NCBI RefSeq assembly: GCF_900105805.1
Contig: NZ_LT629788.1
Coordinates: forward strand, 3,224,001-3,288,000
DNA length: 64,000 nt
Source of the DNA: Pseudomonas moraviensis
Lineage (GTDB): Bacteria; Pseudomonadota; Gammaproteobacteria; Pseudomonadales; Pseudomonadaceae
Direction of reading: 5' to 3'
The notes below the pieces were generated by a model that searched no databases, was not told the DNA's origin, and saw nothing but the letters and a program-made list of their open reading frames with translations. A program made the translations under genes and the position numbers. This document shows, one piece after another, positions 1 through 8,208 of the stretch. Each line of letters opens with the position of its first letter. The first letter of the stretch is position 1.

Positions 1-686
1 GCCTGCTCTCAGGCGCGACTGCGCACGCGCAGGTTTTTCAGGGTCAACTGGGCGACTTCGATCTCAAGCTCGGCACCACGCCCAGCCGCAGCATGGCCCA
101 AGGACTGGTCAAACCGGCGGCGGTCGGTTCGTTCCATGGCGGCCTCGATCTGAGCCACGACAGCGGCGTGTATTTCGGCCAGTACGCGCCGAGCATGGGC
201 ATCACGCCGGGCAAAAACCTCGAGATCGATTCCTACGTCGGCTTCAAGCAACCTTTCGATCAGGTGCTCGGCTATGAAGTCGGGATGATTCACTACAGCT
301 ATCCACGCGTCGACACGCTCGACAGCCAGGAGCTGTTCGGTGGCCTGACCCTGCTCGGCAGTCGCTTTGGCATCGCTCTAAGCAACGACCCGGATAAACA
401 GAACAACACCTTGTTTGCCGATCTCAGTGGCAACCAGCCGTTCGGCATTGGCGTGAGCATGAAATACACCACTCACCAATTGAACAGCCCGGTGGCCGTG
501 GACGGAGGCTACATCAGCAGTTTCAGCGATTGGTCGGTAAAACTGTCGCGGCCGTTCATGGGCGTCGATCTCGATCTGATCTACAGCAATTCCAGCCTTA
601 GTGGCAGCGATTGCTCGGCCTATTCCGGGCACAACAGCGAGTGCGACGGCCTGGTCACGCTCAAGGCCGTACGCACGTTCTATTGA
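1..686 (+). CDS. TorF family putative outer-membrane porin, 5' end outside window
   Basis: The frame is open from the left edge, so the start codon lies outside the window. The first visible residues (LLSGATAHAQ) look like the end of a signal peptide with cleavage after AHA, so probably only a few codons are missing. The roughly 215-residue mature protein is rich in alternating beta-strand segments (for example DSYVGFKQPF and WSVKLSRPFMGVDLDLIY) and ends in an aromatic residue (RTFY), as outer-membrane barrel proteins do. This matches the TIGR02001/TorF group seen in Pseudomonas. Two cysteines near the C-terminus (DCSAYSGHNSECDG) could form a disulfide. The transported substrate is unknown. 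Confidence 0.75.
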   Translation, partial: LLSGATAHAQVFQGQLGDFDLKLGTTPSRSMAQGLVKPAAVGSFHGGLDLSHDSGVYFGQYAPSMGITPGKNLEIDSYVGFKQPFDQVLGYEVGMIHYSYPRVDTLDSQELFGGLTLLGSRFGIALSNDPDKQNNTLFADLSGNQPFGIGVSMKYTTHQLNSPVAVDGGYISSFSDWSVKLSRPFMGVDLDLIYSNSSLSGSDCSAYSGHNSECDGLVTLKAVRTFY

Positions 687-763
687 TCGGCTGAACTGCT
701 GCGCGCATCCCGCATCACATAAGAATCAGATTTCCGACGCCAGGCTCTCGCAAGGATTTGCCC

Positions 764-1633
764 ATGTCTCGCTGGTTCAAACAGATTGCCGCCCTGCTGA
801 TCTTCACCCTCGCCCTCGGCGCCTGCAGCCGCGTGGGCCTGGCCTACCGCAACCTCGACGTAATCATTCCGTGGTCGCTCGGCGACTACGTGGACATGAA
901 CGGCGAGCAGAAAGACTGGTTCAACGAACGACTGAAGGAGCACCTGAGCTGGCACTGCACCACGCAGTTACCCGGTTACCTGGACTGGCTGGATCGTTTG
1001 CAGGCCATGGTCGAAAGCAACCAGGTCACCGACGCCGCTTTGCAGGAGCGCACCGCCGAAGCCAAACAGGCGATCGCCGAAACCGCCCGGGAGATCACCC
1101 CGTCGGCGATCGAGCTGCTGCAAGGTCTGGACGATAAACAGGTGGCGGAAATGAATGACGCCTTCGCCAAGGATTTGCGCAAACGCCAGCAGGAATACGT
1201 AAAACCACCCTTGGCCCAGCAAATCAAGGAACGCGGCGAACGCATGGAAAAGCGCTTGAACGATTGGCTGGGTCCGTTGAGCGACACGCAAAAACAACGC
1301 GTGGTGGCCTGGACCAACGCTTTGGGCGATCAGAACACCCAATGGATCGCCAACCGTGCGCATTGGCAGCAACAGTTCAGCGCCGCCGTTGCGCAACGCA
1401 AAAGTCCGGAATTCCCACAACGCATCGAGACGCTTCTGGTCAATCGCGAGCGGTTGTGGACAGCGGATTACCGTAAGGCCTACGCCAACACAGAAGCCCA
1501 GGCGCGCTCGTTGTTTGTGGACTTGATGGCGGAGAGCACGCCGCAACAACGTGAGCGCTTGCTGAAAAAGATCGAAGGCGTGCGCAAGGATTTCAATGAC
1601 CTGAAATGCCTGAAGGCCGCGAAGAAACCTTAA
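764..1633 (+). CDS. DUF6279 family lipoprotein
   Basis: A 289-residue envelope lipoprotein. The N-terminus MSRWFKQIAALLIFTLALG is a hydrophobic signal followed by the lipobox LGAC, so Cys21 would be lipidated. The rest is helical and charged with many Glu, Gln and Lys residues (EERTAEAKQA-like stretches), typical of the DUF6279 family of Pseudomonas, whose function is unknown. The ATG at 764 is preferred over a TTG two codons upstream because AAGGA sits seven bases before it. The gene stands alone and is followed immediately by a REP palindrome that may end its transcript. Confidence 0.85.
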   Translation: MSRWFKQIAALLIFTLALGACSRVGLAYRNLDVIIPWSLGDYVDMNGEQKDWFNERLKEHLSWHCTTQLPGYLDWLDRLQAMVESNQVTDAALQERTAEAKQAIAETAREITPSAIELLQGLDDKQVAEMNDAFAKDLRKRQQEYVKPPLAQQIKERGERMEKRLNDWLGPLSDTQKQRVVAWTNALGDQNTQWIANRAHWQQQFSAAVAQRKSPEFPQRIETLLVNRERLWTADYRKAYANTEAQARSLFVDLMAESTPQQRERLLKKIEGVRKDFNDLKCLKAAKKP

Positions 1634-1649
1634 GACATTACACATCCCC

Positions 1650-1740
1650 CTGTAGGAGTGAGCCTGCTCGCGATAGCGGTTATCCATTCAGCACATATTC
1701 AACTGACAGACCGCTATCGCGAGCAGGCTCACTCCTACAG
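1650..1740. repeat. REP palindrome, family 1 (GAGTGAGCCTGCTCGCGATAGCG type)
   Basis: Two 30-base arms (1650-1679 and 1711-1740) are perfect reverse complements around a 31-base unpaired centre. The core is GGAGTGAGCCTGCTCGCGAT. It lies between the converging ends of the lipoprotein gene and the DUF2513-like gene, where it could act as a bidirectional terminator or an mRNA 3'-end stabiliser. Confidence 0.93.
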
Positions 1741-1755
1741 GAGGGCGGTGGTCAG

Positions 1756-2148
1756 TCAGGCGATCTGGGCTTTTGAGGCGACTTCATCAAACGTCGCTTC
1801 CTCCAGCGCATCTTCCTGCTCATCCAGCACCTGGCGCGGGTGGTCATTGCCGGGAATGCTGCTGTCGATCAGGCTCAGCAGGCTGGAGCCACGCGGTGTC
1901 AGACTGAAGTTATTGCCGGTACTGCCTTCATGATCCGCACGCGGCTCGATGAATCCACGTTCCAGCAGGAGCTTCTCGTAATCGCAGGCCACGGTTTTAA
2001 GGTGATCAAGATTCTCGATCGGCTCGCCGGCGCTGGCTTTCTCGGCCGCATGGTCCTCGGCATAAGCGCGGGGAGCGAAGCTGTGGCCCGCGCTGTTCTG
2101 CACTTCGTGCAGCAAACGTTCAATCAAATCCCAGTTATAAGTCGTCAT
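1756..2148 (-). CDS. DUF2513-like winged-helix protein (putative transcriptional regulator)
   Basis: A 130-residue soluble protein. The N-terminal MTTYNWDLIERLLHEVQ, the central YEKLLLERGFIEPR and the LTPRGSSLL segment resemble a compact winged-helix fold of the DUF2513 type, in which a WDLIR start and a final LT-G-L motif recur. The C-terminal third is acidic (DEQEDALEEATFDEVA) and probably disordered. GGAGGT lies eleven bases before the ATG. The assignment as a DNA-binding protein is inferred from these short motifs only; no target is evident. Confidence 0.6.
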   Translation of the reverse strand: MTTYNWDLIERLLHEVQNSAGHSFAPRAYAEDHAAEKASAGEPIENLDHLKTVACDYEKLLLERGFIEPRADHEGSTGNNFSLTPRGSSLLSLIDSSIPGNDHPRQVLDEQEDALEEATFDEVASKAQIA

Positions 2149-2322
2149 CCTGATTCAACCTCCGGTGCGGGTGATTTGTGCCGCGTTCAAGGTTGTGACC
2201 CAAGCGCCGCGCAGCCGTTCAGCCGCATATTTTCACGCCGACCGACCGGCGGTGTGTCGATTCCCCTGCCCGTTGAACGACTAGTCTCAAAACAGCCGGC
2301 TCATCCCGCAGGAGACATCGTC

Positions 2323-3057
2323 ATGAACGTTGCAAATCACCCGGTGGTATCACGCGAAGAATGGCTCGCCGCCCGTCAACAGCATCTGGCTCACGAAAAA
2401 GCCTTTACCCGCGAACGCGACCGCCTCAGCGCCGAGCGCCGCGCCCTGCCGTGGGTAAAAGTCGACAAGGACTACCATTTCCAGGGGCCGAACGGCGAGC
2501 TCAAGCTCAACGACCTGTTTGGCAACCACAGTCAGTTGATCATCTACCACTTCATGTTCGCCAAAGGCTGGAAGGAAGGCTGCCAGGGCTGCTCGTTCCT
2601 CAGCGATCACATCGACGGCGCCGACCAGCACCTGGCCCACCACGATGTCGCGGTAGTCGCCGTTTCCCACGCGCCGTTCAGCGAATTTCAGGCATTCAAA
2701 CAGCGCATGGGCTGGAAATTCGACTGGGTCTCGTCAGAAGGTTGCGACTTCAACTACGACTTCGGCGTCTGCGCCCGGGCTGAAGATGTCGCTGAGGGAA
2801 AGGCTACGTACAACTACGAAAAGACCGACAGCGCCGAGGAAGAAATGCCCGGTTTGAGCGTGTTTTATCGCAACGACAAAGGCGAGATTTTCCACACTTA
2901 TTCGACATACGCGCGCGGCCTGGACATGCTGGTTGGCGCCTACCACTATCTTGATCTGACGCCCAAGGGCAGGAACGAGGACGAGATCATGGAATGGGTG
3001 CGGCATCATGATCGGTATGAAGGTGCGCCGAAGTCGGGTTGCTGTCATGCCGATTGA
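2323..3057 (+). CDS. DUF899 family thioredoxin-like protein
   Basis: A 244-residue cytoplasmic protein of the DUF899 (AAE_2-type) thioredoxin-like superfamily. The family features seen are the N-terminal SREEWLAARQQHLAHEKAFT segment, the LPWVKVDKDYHF motif, a GCQGC (CxxC) site near residue 87 in place of the thioredoxin active site, the strand AVVAVSHAP, and the end YLDLTPKGRNED. Redox activity has not been established for the family. The ATG at 2323 follows CAGGAG by eight bases; the frame is open upstream for about 480 bases without a plausible start. It is probably monocistronic. A C-terminal GCCHAD may bind metal. Confidence 0.85.
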   Translation: MNVANHPVVSREEWLAARQQHLAHEKAFTRERDRLSAERRALPWVKVDKDYHFQGPNGELKLNDLFGNHSQLIIYHFMFAKGWKEGCQGCSFLSDHIDGADQHLAHHDVAVVAVSHAPFSEFQAFKQRMGWKFDWVSSEGCDFNYDFGVCARAEDVAEGKATYNYEKTDSAEEEMPGLSVFYRNDKGEIFHTYSTYARGLDMLVGAYHYLDLTPKGRNEDEIMEWVRHHDRYEGAPKSGCCHAD

Positions 3058-3146
3058 GCGCAACGCTGACCCCACAGTTTCTGAACTTTTGCCAGGCTTC
3101 AGCCCTCAACCGGTTAACCCGCCTTAACCGGAACTGAGGCCTGCCC

Positions 3147-3422
3147 ATGAAGACCCTGATCAAGCTCTCCCTCGCCGCCACTCTCGCCTGCGCCCTGCCC
3201 GTCTGGGCCTGTACGCCAGAAGAGGCGACGATCAAACGCGAACAACTGGCCAAGGAAGTCTCGAAGCTCACCGAGCAGAATCCGGAAAAAGCCAAGGAGA
3301 TCAACGCCGAGTTGCAGAAAATGGATCTGGAGACGGCCAGCGCTGATGTGCCCGACAAGTGCCAGTTGATCGACCAGCGTTTGAAGGAACTGGGTTCGGC
3401 GGAGAAAAAGGCCGAAAGTTGA
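3147..3422 (+). CDS. Small periplasmic protein of unknown function
   Basis: A 91-residue protein with an N-terminal signal peptide (MKTLIKLSLAATLACALPVWA) probably cleaved after VWA. The mature part of about 70 residues is a highly charged helix (EEATIKREQLAKEVSKLTEQ) with a Cys at its start and another at KCQLID, possibly forming a disulfide. I do not recognise a named family beyond a conserved Pseudomonas hypothetical. A strong terminator lies six bases after the stop codon, which supports a real single-gene unit. Confidence 0.75.
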   Translation: MKTLIKLSLAATLACALPVWACTPEEATIKREQLAKEVSKLTEQNPEKAKEINAELQKMDLETASADVPDKCQLIDQRLKELGSAEKKAES

Positions 3423-3427
3423 GGACG

Positions 3428-3459
3428 AAAAAAAACCGGACAATGTCCGGTTTTTTTTA
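3428..3459. terminator. Bidirectional rho-independent terminator
   Basis: A-tract, the stem AACCGGACA-ATG-TGTCCGG-like hairpin, then a run of eight T. The A-run before and T-run after make it usable from both strands: for the small periplasmic protein on the plus strand and the DEAD-box helicase ending at 3475 on the minus strand. Confidence 0.92.
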
Positions 3460-3474
3460 TGCGCGTTCTAAAGC

Positions 3475-4815
3475 TTACTCAGCCGCAGGTTCTGCTGGCT
3501 TGCGACGCTTGAGCGGGGCCATGCCGTCGCTGCTCACCAGAGAATCCGGCTTCGGACGGTTGACGCTCTTGCGCTTGGTTGGTGTCTTGGCGGCGGTTTT
3601 CTTCTTGTCGCCCTTGGCGTCGGTCTTTTTCTTCTTCACGCCGACGGCTTTGCCCGAGGCCTTGACCTTTTTAGGGCCGCCGTAGGTGCCTTTGACTTCC
3701 TTGATCGTGCGGCGCTCGAAGCTCTGCTTGAGGTAGCGCTCGATACTCGACATCAGGTTCCAGTCGCCGTGGCAGATCAGCGAGATCGCCAGGCCATCGT
3801 TGCCGGCACGGCCGGTTCGACCGATGCGGTGTACGTACTCGTCACCGCTGCGTGGCATGTCGAAGTTGATTACCAGATCCAGACCGTCGACGTCCAGACC
3901 ACGGGCCGCAACGTCAGTGGCAACGAGGATCTTCACACCGCCCTGCTTCAGACGATCGATCGCCAGTTTGCGGTCCTTCTGGTCTTTCTCGCCGTGCAGC
4001 ACGAACGCCTTGTATTCCTGAGCCACCAGGCGGCCGTAGATGCGATCGGCCATGGCGCGGGTGTTGGTGAAGACGATGGCCTTCTGGTAGGTCTCGTTGG
4101 CCAGCAACCAGTTCACAATCTGCTCTTTATGCTGATTGTGGTCGGCGGTGATGATTTGCTGACGAGTCGTCGAGTTCAGTTGACTGACCGCATTGAGCTG
4201 CAAGTGCTCCGGGTTGTTCAGGACCTTGGCGATCATCTCGCGCAGGCCGGAACCGCCGGTGGTGGCGGAGAACAGCATGGTCTGCTGACGGTTCGGGCAT
4301 TCATCGACCAGACGCTGCACGTCTTCGGCGAAACCCATGTCGAGCATGCGGTCGGCTTCGTCGAGCACCAGCACCTCGACTTCTTTGAGGTCGAGGTTGC
4401 CGGCGTTGAGCTGCTCGATCATCCGCCCCGGGGTGCCGATGAGGATGTCCGGCACTTTGCGCAGCATTGCGGCCTGTACCTTGAAGTCTTCACCGCCAGT
4501 GATCAGGCCGGACTTGATGAAAGTGAACTGCGCGAAGCGTTCAACCTCCTTCAAAGTCTGCTGGGCCAGTTCACGGGTCGGTAGCAGGATCAGCGTCTTG
4601 ATGCTGACGCGAATCTTCGCCGGGCCGATCAGGCGATTGAGGATTGGCAGAACGAAAGCGGCGGTTTTGCCGCTACCGGTTTGCGCCGTCACCCGCAGAT
4701 CACGCCCCTGGAGCGCCAGCGGAATGGCCGCGGCTTGCACAGGCGTTGGCTCGACAAATTTCAGCTCGGCCACGGCTTTGAGCAGGCGTTCGTGCAGGGC
4801 GAATTGGGAAAACAC
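3475..4815 (-). CDS. DEAD-box ATP-dependent RNA helicase (RhlE/SrmB-like)
   Basis: A 446-residue RNA helicase with all core motifs in order: Q-motif region (FVEPTPVQAAAIP), AQTGSGKT (Walker A), PTRELA, GG, TPGR, DEAD, SAT, the second RecA domain with VATDVAARGLD, and HRIGRTGR. The last 70 residues are a Lys-rich tail (KKKKTDAKGDKKK) likely to hold structured RNA. The start is taken as the GTG at 4815: GGTAG lies seven bases upstream and the protein then begins VFSQFALHERLL, the family start; the upstream 27 in-frame codons look non-coding. Likely roles are ribosome assembly or mRNA turnover, by family. Transcription ends at the shared terminator at 3428. Confidence 0.92.
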   Translation of the reverse strand: MFSQFALHERLLKAVAELKFVEPTPVQAAAIPLALQGRDLRVTAQTGSGKTAAFVLPILNRLIGPAKIRVSIKTLILLPTRELAQQTLKEVERFAQFTFIKSGLITGGEDFKVQAAMLRKVPDILIGTPGRMIEQLNAGNLDLKEVEVLVLDEADRMLDMGFAEDVQRLVDECPNRQQTMLFSATTGGSGLREMIAKVLNNPEHLQLNAVSQLNSTTRQQIITADHNQHKEQIVNWLLANETYQKAIVFTNTRAMADRIYGRLVAQEYKAFVLHGEKDQKDRKLAIDRLKQGGVKILVATDVAARGLDVDGLDLVINFDMPRSGDEYVHRIGRTGRAGNDGLAISLICHGDWNLMSSIERYLKQSFERRTIKEVKGTYGGPKKVKASGKAVGVKKKKTDAKGDKKKTAAKTPTKRKSVNRPKPDSLVSSDGMAPLKRRKPAEPAAE

Positions 4816-5005
4816 GGGTGCTACCTCGAAGATATGCAAAAAAACAGCTGCATAGGTTACCGGTTTCGAGCGCTCAGGCCGAGTTTCTTTGTGCAAACGC
4901 CGACAATCAGTGGTTTTTTGTTGCCCGATTTGTCACTCGCTGCAATACACAGCGTCTTAAATGCTCTAATCGGCCCTCGCGTCTTACAGAAGAAACGTCT
5001 CGCTC

Positions 5006-6304
5006 ATGGATATCAAACAGCTCTGGCTCAAAGCCCAGGACCTCTGGGGCACACTCGAAGAGCACCCGCTGCTGCAATCGGGACTGGCACTGCTGGTGCT
5101 GCTGGTCATCGCGCTGGTACTCGGACGCGTGGCGCGTTATCTGATCCTGCACGCCAGCCGCATGCTCGGCCGCCAACCGGCGCTGCACTGGATCAACGAC
5201 TTGCGCCACAACAAGGTGTTTCAACGACTGGCGCAAATGACGCCGTCGCTGGTGATCCAGTTCGGCCTGCACCTGGTGCCGGAACTGAGCAAGACCGCGA
5301 TGAATTTTCTCGGCAACGTCGCGCTGGCCTTCACCATCCTCTTCCTGCTGCTCTCGGTCAGCGCCCTGCTCAATGCCTTGCTCGACATCTACGCGCGCAC
5401 CGAGCATGCGCGCACGCGCTCGATCAAAGGCTACGTGCAACTGGCGAAGATGGTCTTGTACGTGTTCGGCGCGATCATCATCGTCGCCACCCTGATCGAC
5501 CGTTCGCCGCTGTTGCTGCTCTCGGGCCTGGGTGCGATGTCGGCGGTGATCCTGTTGGTCTACAAGGACACCCTGCTGTCATTCGTCGCCAGTGTGCAGC
5601 TGACCAGCAACGACATGCTGCGGGTTGGCGACTGGATCGAGATGCCGCAAGTCGGCGCCGATGGCGACGTGGTCGACATCACGTTGCACACGGTCAAGGT
5701 ACAGAACTTCGACAAAACCATCGTCTCGATCCCGACCTGGCGCTTGATGTCCGAGTCGTTCAAGAACTGGCGCGGCATGCAGCAGTCCGGCGGCAGGCGG
5801 ATCAAGCGCAGCCTGTTCATCGACGCCAGCGGCGTGCGCTTCATCCGCGACGACGAGGAAGAAAAGCTTTCGCAAGTGCACCTGCTGACCGACTACATGG
5901 GCCGCAAGAAAGCCGAGCTCAAGGCCTGGAACGAAGCGCAGGGCAATGTCGCCGCAATGTCGGCCAACCGCCGCCGGATGACCAATATCGGCACCTTTCG
6001 CGCCTACGCTTTGGCGTATCTGAAGAGTCACCCGGAGATTCAGCCGAACATGACTTGCATGGTCAGGCAGATGCAGACCACCGCCCAGGGCATTCCACTG
6101 GAAATCTACTGCTTCACCCGCACCACGGTGTGGGCCGATTACGAGCGGATTCAGGGGGATATTTTCGATTATCTGCTGGCGGTGCTGCCGGAGTTTGGCT
6201 TGAGTCTGTACCAACAGCCAAGCGGCGGGGATTTGCGCGCGGGGTTGCTGCCGGCGGTGTTGGGCACGGCGAATATTCCGGAGCCGGAAAAACACCTGAT
6301 GTAA
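5006..6304 (+). CDS. Mechanosensitive ion channel family protein (MscS superfamily, YbdG-like)
   Basis: A 432-residue inner-membrane protein. Hydrophobic segments lie near residues 26-50, 85-130 and 150-195, followed by the pore-lining helix region (LLLLSGLGAMSAVILLVYKDT) and the soluble beta domain with GDWIEMPQVGADGDVVDI, the signature of the MscS fold. The Ser/Gly pattern and the long insertion after SESFKNW, about 60 residues including KAELKAWNEAQ, match the larger YbdG/YnaI-like subgroup rather than the 286-residue MscS. It would open under membrane tension during hypo-osmotic shock. The Shine-Dalgarno is weak. A REP element follows the stop by 14 bases. Confidence 0.87.
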   Translation: MDIKQLWLKAQDLWGTLEEHPLLQSGLALLVLLVIALVLGRVARYLILHASRMLGRQPALHWINDLRHNKVFQRLAQMTPSLVIQFGLHLVPELSKTAMNFLGNVALAFTILFLLLSVSALLNALLDIYARTEHARTRSIKGYVQLAKMVLYVFGAIIIVATLIDRSPLLLLSGLGAMSAVILLVYKDTLLSFVASVQLTSNDMLRVGDWIEMPQVGADGDVVDITLHTVKVQNFDKTIVSIPTWRLMSESFKNWRGMQQSGGRRIKRSLFIDASGVRFIRDDEEEKLSQVHLLTDYMGRKKAELKAWNEAQGNVAAMSANRRRMTNIGTFRAYALAYLKSHPEIQPNMTCMVRQMQTTAQGIPLEIYCFTRTTVWADYERIQGDIFDYLLAVLPEFGLSLYQQPSGGDLRAGLLPAVLGTANIPEPEKHLM

Positions 6305-6318
6305 CCCACGAATCCAAC

Positions 6319-6407
6319 TGTAGGAGTGAGCCTGCTCGCGATAGCGCCAGTCCAGACAACTCGATGTCGACTGAACAATTGCTATCGCGAGCAGGCTCAC
6401 TCCTACA
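6319..6407. repeat. REP palindrome, family 1
   Basis: Arms TGTAGGAGTGAGCCTGCTCG and its reverse complement (6319-6346 and 6380-6407) enclose a variable 33-base centre. It sits between the convergent mscS-like and EamA genes, 14 bases after one stop codon and 5 bases from the other. Confidence 0.92.
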
Positions 6408-6411
6408 TGGG

Positions 6412-7278
6412 CTATGCGGTGGCCTGGGATTTGCGAATACCCAACCGGCTGATCCACACCGCCATCAGAATCACACTGCCGCCGAGGAACAATCTCCCCA
6501 GTTCCTCATGCTGATTCCAGATCAGCAAATTCAACAACAACCCTACCGGTACATGCAGATTGTTCATCACCGCCAGCGTCCCGCCGTTGACCATGCACGC
6601 GCCCTTGTTCCACCAGTACAAGCCCAGCGCCGTCGACACCAGCCCGAGAAACAGCAACACCGCCCATTGCAGCGGTGCTTCCGGGAGAAAATTCGATTTG
6701 CCGAACAACAGAAACGCCGGCAGCACCACCGCCAATGCGCCGAGGTAGAAATAACCGAAGCGCCGGTAATGCGGCAGATCACTCGGGTGCCTGGCCACCA
6801 GATGCTTGTACAGGACCTGCCCGGCGGCGTAGGTGAAGTTGGCCAGTTGTAGCAGCAGGAAGCCCATGAAGAAGTCCGGACTGATGCTGTCGAAACGAAT
6901 CACCGCCGCACCGCCGACTGCCACCAGCGCGGCAATCAGCGCCCATGGGTTGAAGCGACGGTTCAGCGCGTCTTCGATCAGCGTCACATGCAGCGGCGTG
7001 AGAATGGTGAACAGCAACACCTCCGGCACCGTCAGCACACGGAAACTCAGGTACAGGCAGACGTAAGTCACGCCAAACTGCAACGCGCCGATCAGCAACA
7101 TGCCCCGCATGAACGCCGGCTCCACCGAACGCCAGCGCGTCAACGGAATAAACACCAGCCCGGCCAATACCACACGGACCAGCACCGCAAAGTAACTGTC
7201 GACATGCCCGGCCAGGTACTCGCCGATCAAACTGAAGGAAAACGCCTGGATCAGCGTGACAAAAAGTAGATAGCCCAT
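6412..7278 (-). CDS. EamA/DMT family carboxylate/amino acid/amine transporter
   Basis: A 288-residue integral membrane protein with about ten hydrophobic segments arranged as two EamA halves, the second beginning near LLLQLANFTYAAGQVLYKH. The fold and the motif NNLHVPVGLLLNLLIW match the carboxylate/amino acid/amine subgroup of drug/metabolite transporters. The direction of transport and the substrate cannot be read from sequence. The ATG at 7278 is chosen because GAGG precedes it and the protein then begins MGYLLFVTLIQAF; an extra 26 residues upstream in frame are Arg-rich and unlikely to be translated. Confidence 0.85.
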   Translation of the reverse strand: MGYLLFVTLIQAFSFSLIGEYLAGHVDSYFAVLVRVVLAGLVFIPLTRWRSVEPAFMRGMLLIGALQFGVTYVCLYLSFRVLTVPEVLLFTILTPLHVTLIEDALNRRFNPWALIAALVAVGGAAVIRFDSISPDFFMGFLLLQLANFTYAAGQVLYKHLVARHPSDLPHYRRFGYFYLGALAVVLPAFLLFGKSNFLPEAPLQWAVLLFLGLVSTALGLYWWNKGACMVNGGTLAVMNNLHVPVGLLLNLLIWNQHEELGRLFLGGSVILMAVWISRLGIRKSQATA

Positions 7279-7350
7279 GCTCGCCTCGAAAATCGAATGG
7301 CGGCGACGATAGCGGTTTTTCGGATAGGCTCCAACAGCAAACGGCGCCGG

Positions 7351-7672
7351 AATCAAAAGCCCCTCACCCTAACCCTCTCCCGGAGGGAGAGGGGACTGAC
7401 CGAGGGGTTTGGGCTAGCTGCGCCGACTTGGGATACCGAATCGAACTCAGGCCTGAAAAAAATCAAAAGCCCCTCACCCTGGCCCTCTCCCAGAGTGAGA
7501 GTGGACTGACCGAGGTGTTTGGGCTAGCTGCGCCGACTTGGGATACCGAATCGAACTCAGGCCTGAAAAAATCAAAAGCCCCTCACCCTGGCCCTCTCCC
7601 GGAGGGACAGGGGACTGACCGAGGTGTTTGGGCAAGCTACGCACATGAAATACCGCATCGAATCCAAAAAAG
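7351..7672. repeat. Tandem repeat, three copies of a roughly 110-bp unit
   Basis: The unit begins AATCAAAAGCCCCTCACCCT at 7351, 7461 and 7570, so the periods are 110 and 109 bases. Each unit holds the hairpin CCCTCTCCCGGAGGGAGAGG (with changes in copies 2 and 3), the segment ACTGACCGAGG, then TTTGGGCTAGCTGCGCCGAC and GATACCGAATCGAACTCAGG. Copies 1 and 2 are nearly identical after the hairpin; copy 3 diverges in its second half and fades out around 7672. No open frame with coding character crosses it. Confidence 0.93.
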
Positions 7673-8060
7673 CCAAAAACCGGCCCTCCACCACTCCACA
7701 CAATGAGCGCAAGCTCGAGTACCGCTCTTGATCTTGATCCACCCGCCCCGTCGGCAGGCTGAGTGGAGGGATTGATCCGGGCGGGGGAGCGCAGCGACCG
7801 TACGACGCAGTCGTACACAGCGAGTGTAGGTGCAGCGAAGCAAACCGGAGCCGCTGCGCCAGGATCGATCCCGGAGCGAAGGAACCCCGAGCCCCAGCGA
7901 GCGGGCCGAACGTTGGGGCACAGACCTTTGGTTACTTTGGGGCGTTTGCCAAAGTGACCCGCTGTAAGAGCGGAACCGCCAGCCGCAGCACCGCAAAAAA
8001 CGGATATACCCCCAAAACCCCAAGAACCTGGTCGGCCCAAAGGCCGCCAAGAAAACCCAG
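7673..8060. repeat. Structured non-coding element of multicopy type, no gene recognised
   Basis: This stretch has no plausible gene but much secondary-structure potential. Visible inverted repeats are GTACGACGCAGTCGTAC near 7800-7816, GGTTACTTTGG pairing with CCAAAGTGACC (7930-7959), CCGCT-GTAAG-AGCGG (7959-7973) and GGCC-CAAA-GGCC (8034-8045). From memory, segments such as GGTTACTTTGG followed by AAAGTGACCCGC recur between genes in fluorescent Pseudomonas genomes, so I call it a dispersed element. That recollection was not checked. The open frames crossing it on the minus strand change character abruptly and look spurious. Confidence 0.6.
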
Positions 8061-8061
8061 A

Positions 8062-8103
8062 CAAAAAAAAGCCCGATCTCGCTAAAGCGTTCAATCGGGC
8101 TAC
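8062..8103 (-). terminator. Rho-independent terminator of the azoreductase gene
   Basis: On the minus strand the sequence reads AGCCCGATTGAACGCTTTAG, then CGAGATCGGGCT followed by eight T. The outer stem is AGCCCGAT/ATCGGGCT with an inner GCTTTAGC-type pairing. It lies about 105 bases beyond the azoreductase stop codon. Confidence 0.85.
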
Positions 8104-8208
8104 AGCACTCAGGAGCAAAAGTGCAAAGGGAGGTTCGATGCGCGTGGAACCTTGAAGGGGTTGCGCCAGGTCACTAGACCATCCAGCGATTATCTGGCGA
8201 TTAACCGA

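Noticed and set aside
4681..6852. 723-codon plus-strand frame across helicase, mscS-like and EamA genes
   Set aside because: It crosses three genes with good motifs, including two on the other strand and REP sequence; its composition is Arg/Pro/Ala-rich noise.
7351..7672. Tandem repeats considered as a CRISPR array
   Set aside because: The repeated unit is 110 bases with no alternating unique spacers; adjacent copies are alike throughout, and no cas genes are nearby.
7474..8118. Minus-strand frame of 214 codons through the tandem repeat and the structured element
   Set aside because: The translation is Gly/Arg/Ser-rich without family likeness, includes repeat and terminator sequence, and similar spurious frames arise wherever this element occurs.
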